From Spirochaetaceae bacterium (lineage in GTDB: Bacteria; Spirochaetota; Spirochaetia; DSM-27196; PWMO01), in contig RECP01000051.1 in the NCBI GenBank assembly GCA_007693945.1, positions 1-64,000 on the forward strand: a stretch of DNA of 64,000 bases, given 5' to 3'. Below are positions 60,806 through 64,000 of this stretch, in pieces (the first letter of the stretch is position 1; each line of letters opens with the position of its first letter). A model generated the notes under the pieces. The model had not been told where the DNA came from. It made no database searches and worked only from the letters and a program-made list of their open reading frames with translations. The position numbers and the translations under genes were made by a program.

Positions 60806-61477
60806 ATGTACGATCTTATAGGACTTGCCGCTGCGTACGCCATGATTATTGCCGTAATCGCAATCGCCGGACTGTTGCTGCGCAATGGTCTGTTCACCCC
60901 GACGCTGTCGCGGAAGTTCATCCACATCAGCGTTGCACACTGGTGGCTGATTGCGATGCTCTTCCACACCCGCGCGCTCTTTGCGGCTATTGGCCCCGCG
61001 ACCTTCATCGTGTTCAACTGGATAGCGTATCGGCGTCATCTGCTGGCGGCCATGGAGGATCCTGAACATCGCCGCAATCTGGGTACCGTCTACTTTCCGA
61101 TCTCGCTTCTTATCCTCGTGTTACTCTGTTATGGCGGTCCGCTGCCGCTTTATGTCGGAGCAATCGGCGTACTGGTGATGGGCTACGGCGACGGCCTGGC
61201 ATCGGTGGTCGGAAGCCGATGGGGCCGCTTGCGCATAACGCTGCCCGGCATCGACAAGAGCGTGCTCGGCAGCGCTACGATGTTCCTGGCTTCGGGGGTT
61301 GTGGTAGCTTTGTTCATGCTGCGGTTTCAGCCCACGGCAACCACATCATTGGTTCTGACCGCGGCCGCGGCAACCGCGGCGGCCGCCACGCTTATCGAGC
61401 TGGCGACGCCGTTTGGTTTTGATAACATCACCGTACCGATCGGCACCGCGCTGTTCTTCTTTGTGGTGTTTGCATGA
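60806..61477 (+). CDS. Dolichol/phytol kinase-like membrane protein
   Basis: This 223-aa protein has six to seven helices of the CTP-dependent polyprenol kinase/CdsA type: SRKFIHISVAHWW, FPISLLILVLLCYG, MGYGDGLASVVGSRWG with the Asp of the nucleotide site, and LPGIDKSVLGSATMFLASG. ATG 60806 is used; GTG 60785 would add seven residues. It is coupled to the DUF92 gene (ATGA overlap). The pair matches plant VTE5 (phytol kinase) and VTE6 (phytyl-phosphate kinase). Confidence 0.8.
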   Translation: MYDLIGLAAAYAMIIAVIAIAGLLLRNGLFTPTLSRKFIHISVAHWWLIAMLFHTRALFAAIGPATFIVFNWIAYRRHLLAAMEDPEHRRNLGTVYFPISLLILVLLCYGGPLPLYVGAIGVLVMGYGDGLASVVGSRWGRLRITLPGIDKSVLGSATMFLASGVVVALFMLRFQPTATTSLVLTAAAATAAAATLIELATPFGFDNITVPIGTALFFFVVFA

Positions 61478-62283
61478 ACAACCTCGCACTGCGTGCCGCA
61501 CTGGCCGTCGCGCTCAACGCCGCGGCCGCCATAGTCGCCGTCAGAAAGCAGGCGGTGACCGCCGCAGGGGGCGTCACCGGATTCGTTCTGGGGGCGGGGA
61601 TCTTTGCCGGCGGCGGGCTGTGGCTATGGTCGCTGCTGATGATCTTCTTTGGTTCGGGCAGTCTCGTCAGCCGCGTTGGCAGCCGGAGCAAGCGACCGCT
61701 GCAGCGACTGCACCAGAAAGGCAGTCGCCGCGACCCGCTGCAGGTGCTGGCAAACGGCGGCGTCGGCCTGCTGGCCGCTGTCGGCTACGGGATCAGCGGC
61801 AATCCGGCCCTGGCGATGACGTGCGCGGCGTCGTTCGCCGTCTCCAGCGCTGATACCTGGGCCGGCGAAATCGGAGTTCTCAACCCTTCACCACCTCGTT
61901 CAATCGTGACCGGGCGCCCGCTTGTCCCGGGGGCCTCGGGCGGCGTAACCTTGCTGGGAATGGCCGCGGCGGCGGTCGGGGCGGCGTTGATCGCCGTGGT
62001 GTTTGCGGTCGGCTGGGCGGTACGGTACGGCCGGCATAGTACCGTGGCGCTGACGGTGGTGGTAACCGCCGCAGGATTTGGCGGCGCACTGCTCGACAGC
62101 CTGCTTGGGGCCACGGTTCAGGCGCACTACGCGGACACCTGCAGCGGCGAGGTCACCGAACGCAGCCAGGGCTCCCTGGGCGAGAACCGGCTGATCCGCG
62201 GCTGGCGTGGCTTCAATAACGACGCGGTCAACGCGGTCAGTAACCTGGCCGTCAGCGCCGCTTTGCTGGCATTCGTGCTCTGA
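61474..62283 (+). CDS. DUF92/VTE6-like membrane protein
   Basis: This 269-aa protein has six or more helices. Family signature segments are RKQAVTAAGGVTGFVLG, RDPLQVLANGGVGLLAAVGY, ADTWAGEIGVLNPSPPRSIVTG and NDAVNAVSNLAVS. DUF92 includes VTE6, which phosphorylates phytyl phosphate. Co-translation with a phytol/dolichol kinase-like gene suggests stepwise activation of an isoprenoid alcohol to its diphosphate, useful for quinone or lipid salvage. The CxCxx extension seen in some DUF92 proteins is absent; residues around HYADTCSGEVTERSQ are conserved. Confidence 0.85.
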   Translation: MNNLALRAALAVALNAAAAIVAVRKQAVTAAGGVTGFVLGAGIFAGGGLWLWSLLMIFFGSGSLVSRVGSRSKRPLQRLHQKGSRRDPLQVLANGGVGLLAAVGYGISGNPALAMTCAASFAVSSADTWAGEIGVLNPSPPRSIVTGRPLVPGASGGVTLLGMAAAAVGAALIAVVFAVGWAVRYGRHSTVALTVVVTAAGFGGALLDSLLGATVQAHYADTCSGEVTERSQGSLGENRLIRGWRGFNNDAVNAVSNLAVSAALLAFVL

Positions 62284-62378
62284 GCGCCCGTTAGGCTATG
62301 TACAGCGCCGCGAACCGTCGTCAAACAGCGTCATGCGATCGCCACCGGCCGACAGATCGCTCGATATACCGGCGTTGT

Positions 62379-62702
62379 TCATCTGAGGCTCAGAACGTCC
62401 GCCATCCAGTCGAGGTATGAGGGCAGTCCATCATCGACCTTCAGAAACAGCAGTTCGGGCACCTCGTAACTATGAACAGCATTGATGTGATCGATAAGTC
62501 GTTGACTCAGTCCCAGGTCGGTCTTGATCAGCAGCAGAGCTTCACCATCGTCCTGCACCGCGCCGTCCCAGATGTAGAAACTGCGTATCTGCGGCACAAC
62601 CTGAACACAGGCCGCCAAGCCGGCGTGCACGATACTGCGCGCAAGCTGCGCCGCGAGCTGCGGCTCGGTCGTGGTGAGCGCTACAGCCGGCTGGCGCGTC
62701 AT
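62379..62702 (-). CDS. cutA: CutA-family divalent cation tolerance protein
   Basis: About 107 aa in the PII-like trimer fold: ALTTTEPQLAAQLARSIV, LAACVQVVPQIRSFYIWDG, LLLIKTDLGLSQRLIDHI and SYEVPELLFLKVDDG. The usual H-P-Y-E-V-P-E is HSYEVPE. ATG 62702 gives the normal CutA length; an upstream in-frame ATG at 62780 would add a charged 26-residue leader. It follows thyX by about 100 nt (33 nt to the longer start), so they may share a transcript. Confidence 0.85.
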   Translation of the reverse strand: MTRQPAVALTTTEPQLAAQLARSIVHAGLAACVQVVPQIRSFYIWDGAVQDDGEALLLIKTDLGLSQRLIDHINAVHSYEVPELLFLKVDDGLPSYLDWMADVLSLR

Positions 62703-62812
62703 TACGCCTGGATTTTCCGGTTTCCGTTCCGGCTGGTGTTGCCGGTCGGTCCTGGCGCGCGCTGCGTCGTCTTCACTCATCGCTTTCCCATGGCGCCGGC
62801 CGTCTGAGCCCC

Positions 62813-63676
62813 TCAGCAGTCGCCGATGAGCTTGCGCATCAACCGTTCGAGCGCCTTCCCCGAGAGTCCCGCATCGCGGCCCGCCTGTTGCACCTGCTCC
62901 GCGTCCGCTACTACGCCAATGACACCGCGCACTGCCGCGGACTCACTGCGTGAAAGCTGCACGCCACCCAGGACGTGCTCTTCAAACGCCTCGGTAGCTA
63001 TCGGACACACCGCGCGGGCAATATCGAGCATCACGTGAGCGTAGGCCCGAATCTCATACTGCGCGTGCGTATCCATGCGCAGCGCCAGAAAATGGAACAG
63101 ATTATGCAGGTCGATCTGCCAGTACCACTGCGTGTAGAGGCTCAACGGAAGATTTACGCGTGCAAGCTCGCGTGCGATGCCCTGCTCGAGCAGGTTTTGG
63201 TATGCACCATAACTGCGGGATTGCTCCTCCTTGAATGCAGTTATGATTCTCCGTGCTGTTTCAGCATCTACCGGCTCAGCAGCGCGTCCCTGCTTGTTCT
63301 CGCTGCTCTGAACGGCAATCTCGCCCGACGCGGGAACGTAGAACTCCTCTTCCATGACGCTGTAGCGTCCCGAGATCTCGTTCAGTCGGGCCGTGCGATG
63401 ACGAACCCACTGACGCGCCACGAAGATCGGCATCTTGGTGTGAAAGGTCAGTACAACCTGCTCAAATGGTGACGTGTGACCGTTCCGCATCAGATAGTGG
63501 ATCAGCCCGTGGTCTTCGCGGTAGGTTCTGGTTCCGGCGCCGTAGGAGACACGCGCCGACTGGACGATCCGCTGATCGCCGCCCAGGTAGTCCACGAGCC
63601 GCACGAAACCCTTGTCCAGTACGGGAAACTGCTTGTCAAGAATGGCCTCGGCCTCGGCGACGGTGCAGTGAGCCAT
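62813..63676 (-). CDS. thyX: Flavin-dependent thymidylate synthase
   Basis: This 287-aa protein makes dTMP from dUMP with FAD. The ThyX motif is RHRTARLNEISGRYS, where the consensus Ser at position six is Arg. Other landmarks are LIHYLMRNGHTSPFEQVVLTF, YQNLLEQGIARELARVNLP and the typical Trp/His QIDLHNLFHFLALRMD. Its length exceeds short ThyX forms by a C-terminal helix pair ending in LERLMRKLIGDC. ATG 63676 lies 4 nt after ggagg on the minus strand. Confidence 0.93.
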   Translation of the reverse strand: MAHCTVAEAEAILDKQFPVLDKGFVRLVDYLGGDQRIVQSARVSYGAGTRTYREDHGLIHYLMRNGHTSPFEQVVLTFHTKMPIFVARQWVRHRTARLNEISGRYSVMEEEFYVPASGEIAVQSSENKQGRAAEPVDAETARRIITAFKEEQSRSYGAYQNLLEQGIARELARVNLPLSLYTQWYWQIDLHNLFHFLALRMDTHAQYEIRAYAHVMLDIARAVCPIATEAFEEHVLGGVQLSRSESAAVRGVIGVVADAEQVQQAGRDAGLSGKALERLMRKLIGDC

Positions 63677-63887
63677 GATTCCTCCGTGGTATGCCCGAAG
63701 AGCATACCAGTAACCAGGGGGGTTCGTCCACGCGCCGGTTCAGACTTCGTCAAACCTGATCCAAAAAACCGGACTGATTCCGCAGTTTCGCCGCTGAAGG
63801 CGCTGTGCTGCAACCGCGGGCAGACCGCTGGAAACTGCGGCGCCGCGCTGATATGGTGTCAGATAGAATGAAGGAGGGCCTATCGCA

Positions 63888-64000
63888 ATCCGACGTTACA
63901 TCCTGTTTGTGGGGTTCCTTCTGAGCACGGTCATTCTGTCGGCCAATCCCGACGCAGTCCGCGTCTACAGCGAGAAGAGCGATGCGGGCGGCTTCCGCGT
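63888..64000 (+). CDS. Start of an exported protein, cut by window end
   Basis: The frame beginning near 63882-63888 reads IRRYILFVGFLLSTVILS then ANPDAVRVYSEKSDAGGFRV, a clear signal peptide and mature N-terminus. No ATG, GTG or TTG precedes it within the open frame (TAG upstream at 63864). AAGGAGGG (63871-63878) lies 9 nt before an ATC at 63888, so the start would be a rare ATC, or the sequence holds an error. The mature part is too short to place. An upstream ATG in another frame (63868) closes after 18 codons. Confidence 0.5.
   Translation, partial: MRRYILFVGFLLSTVILSANPDAVRVYSEKSDAGGFR

Overview
This is a GC-rich (roughly 60%) bacterial chromosome segment with dense, operon-like gene packing and many 1-4 nt start/stop overlaps. 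No rRNA or tRNA was found, so taxonomy is inferred. The sugar ABC systems (a binding protein with a signal peptide ending LFAGAQRE, two permeases, no local ATPase), a ROK regulator, a split transketolase, ThyX and a PII-like protein beside an RND pump suggest a free-living anaerobic spirochaete (Spirochaetota). That assignment is moderate to low confidence.

Layout. 1-284: a repeat/hairpin element cut by the left edge. 285-6414: an ABC efflux module (adaptor, FtsX-type permease, ATPase), a cyclophilin and an Acg-type nitroreductase, all on the minus strand. 6806-11550: an ars detoxification operon (acr3-arsC-arsR-arsD-arsA-zinc ribbon) behind a near-consensus promoter. 11651-22547: a respiratory island. 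It holds arsenate reductase ArrAB with its chaperone, an unusual polyferredoxin and TatA, then a second Tat-exported molybdopterin oxidoreductase with chaperone and Fe-S subunit, and TatC. 22548-23104 is a decayed stretch, followed by a TauE/SafE permease.

23851-39902 looks like a catabolic regulon for an organosulfonate sugar. It contains a GH116-type glycosidase, a sugar ABC importer, a ROK repressor, split transketolase, an RpiB-like isomerase, a CoA-acylating aldehyde dehydrogenase, an ADP-forming CoA ligase, a DASS anion carrier and a FucI-like isomerase. This gene set matches the sulfoacetate-forming variant of the sulfoglycolytic transketolase (sulfo-TK) pathway for sulfoquinovose. Four copies of one 17-bp near-palindrome (TTASTT-n3-rAAAGwAA) sit at the ABC, ROK, transketolase and isomerase promoters and tie these genes into one regulon.

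40105-47367: an aldo/keto reductase, an AEC permease, an iclR-kdgK-kdgA (Entner-Doudoroff type) operon, an AlaX-type editing protein and a GAF/HD-GYP protein that may be made from a leaderless mRNA. 47371-54602: an RND efflux operon (double TetR, TolC, adaptor, pump, PII-like). 54738-64000: housekeeping and envelope genes: rhomboid, RlmE, polyprenyl synthase, an NDH-2/DoxX fusion, a NusG-II protein, a polyprenol/phytol kinase-like plus DUF92 pair, CutA and ThyX, then the start of an exported protein at the right edge.

The two systems most worth attention are the arsenate-respiration island, which carries its own Tat genes and has no NrfD-type membrane subunit, and the ROK-controlled putative sulfo-TK regulon.
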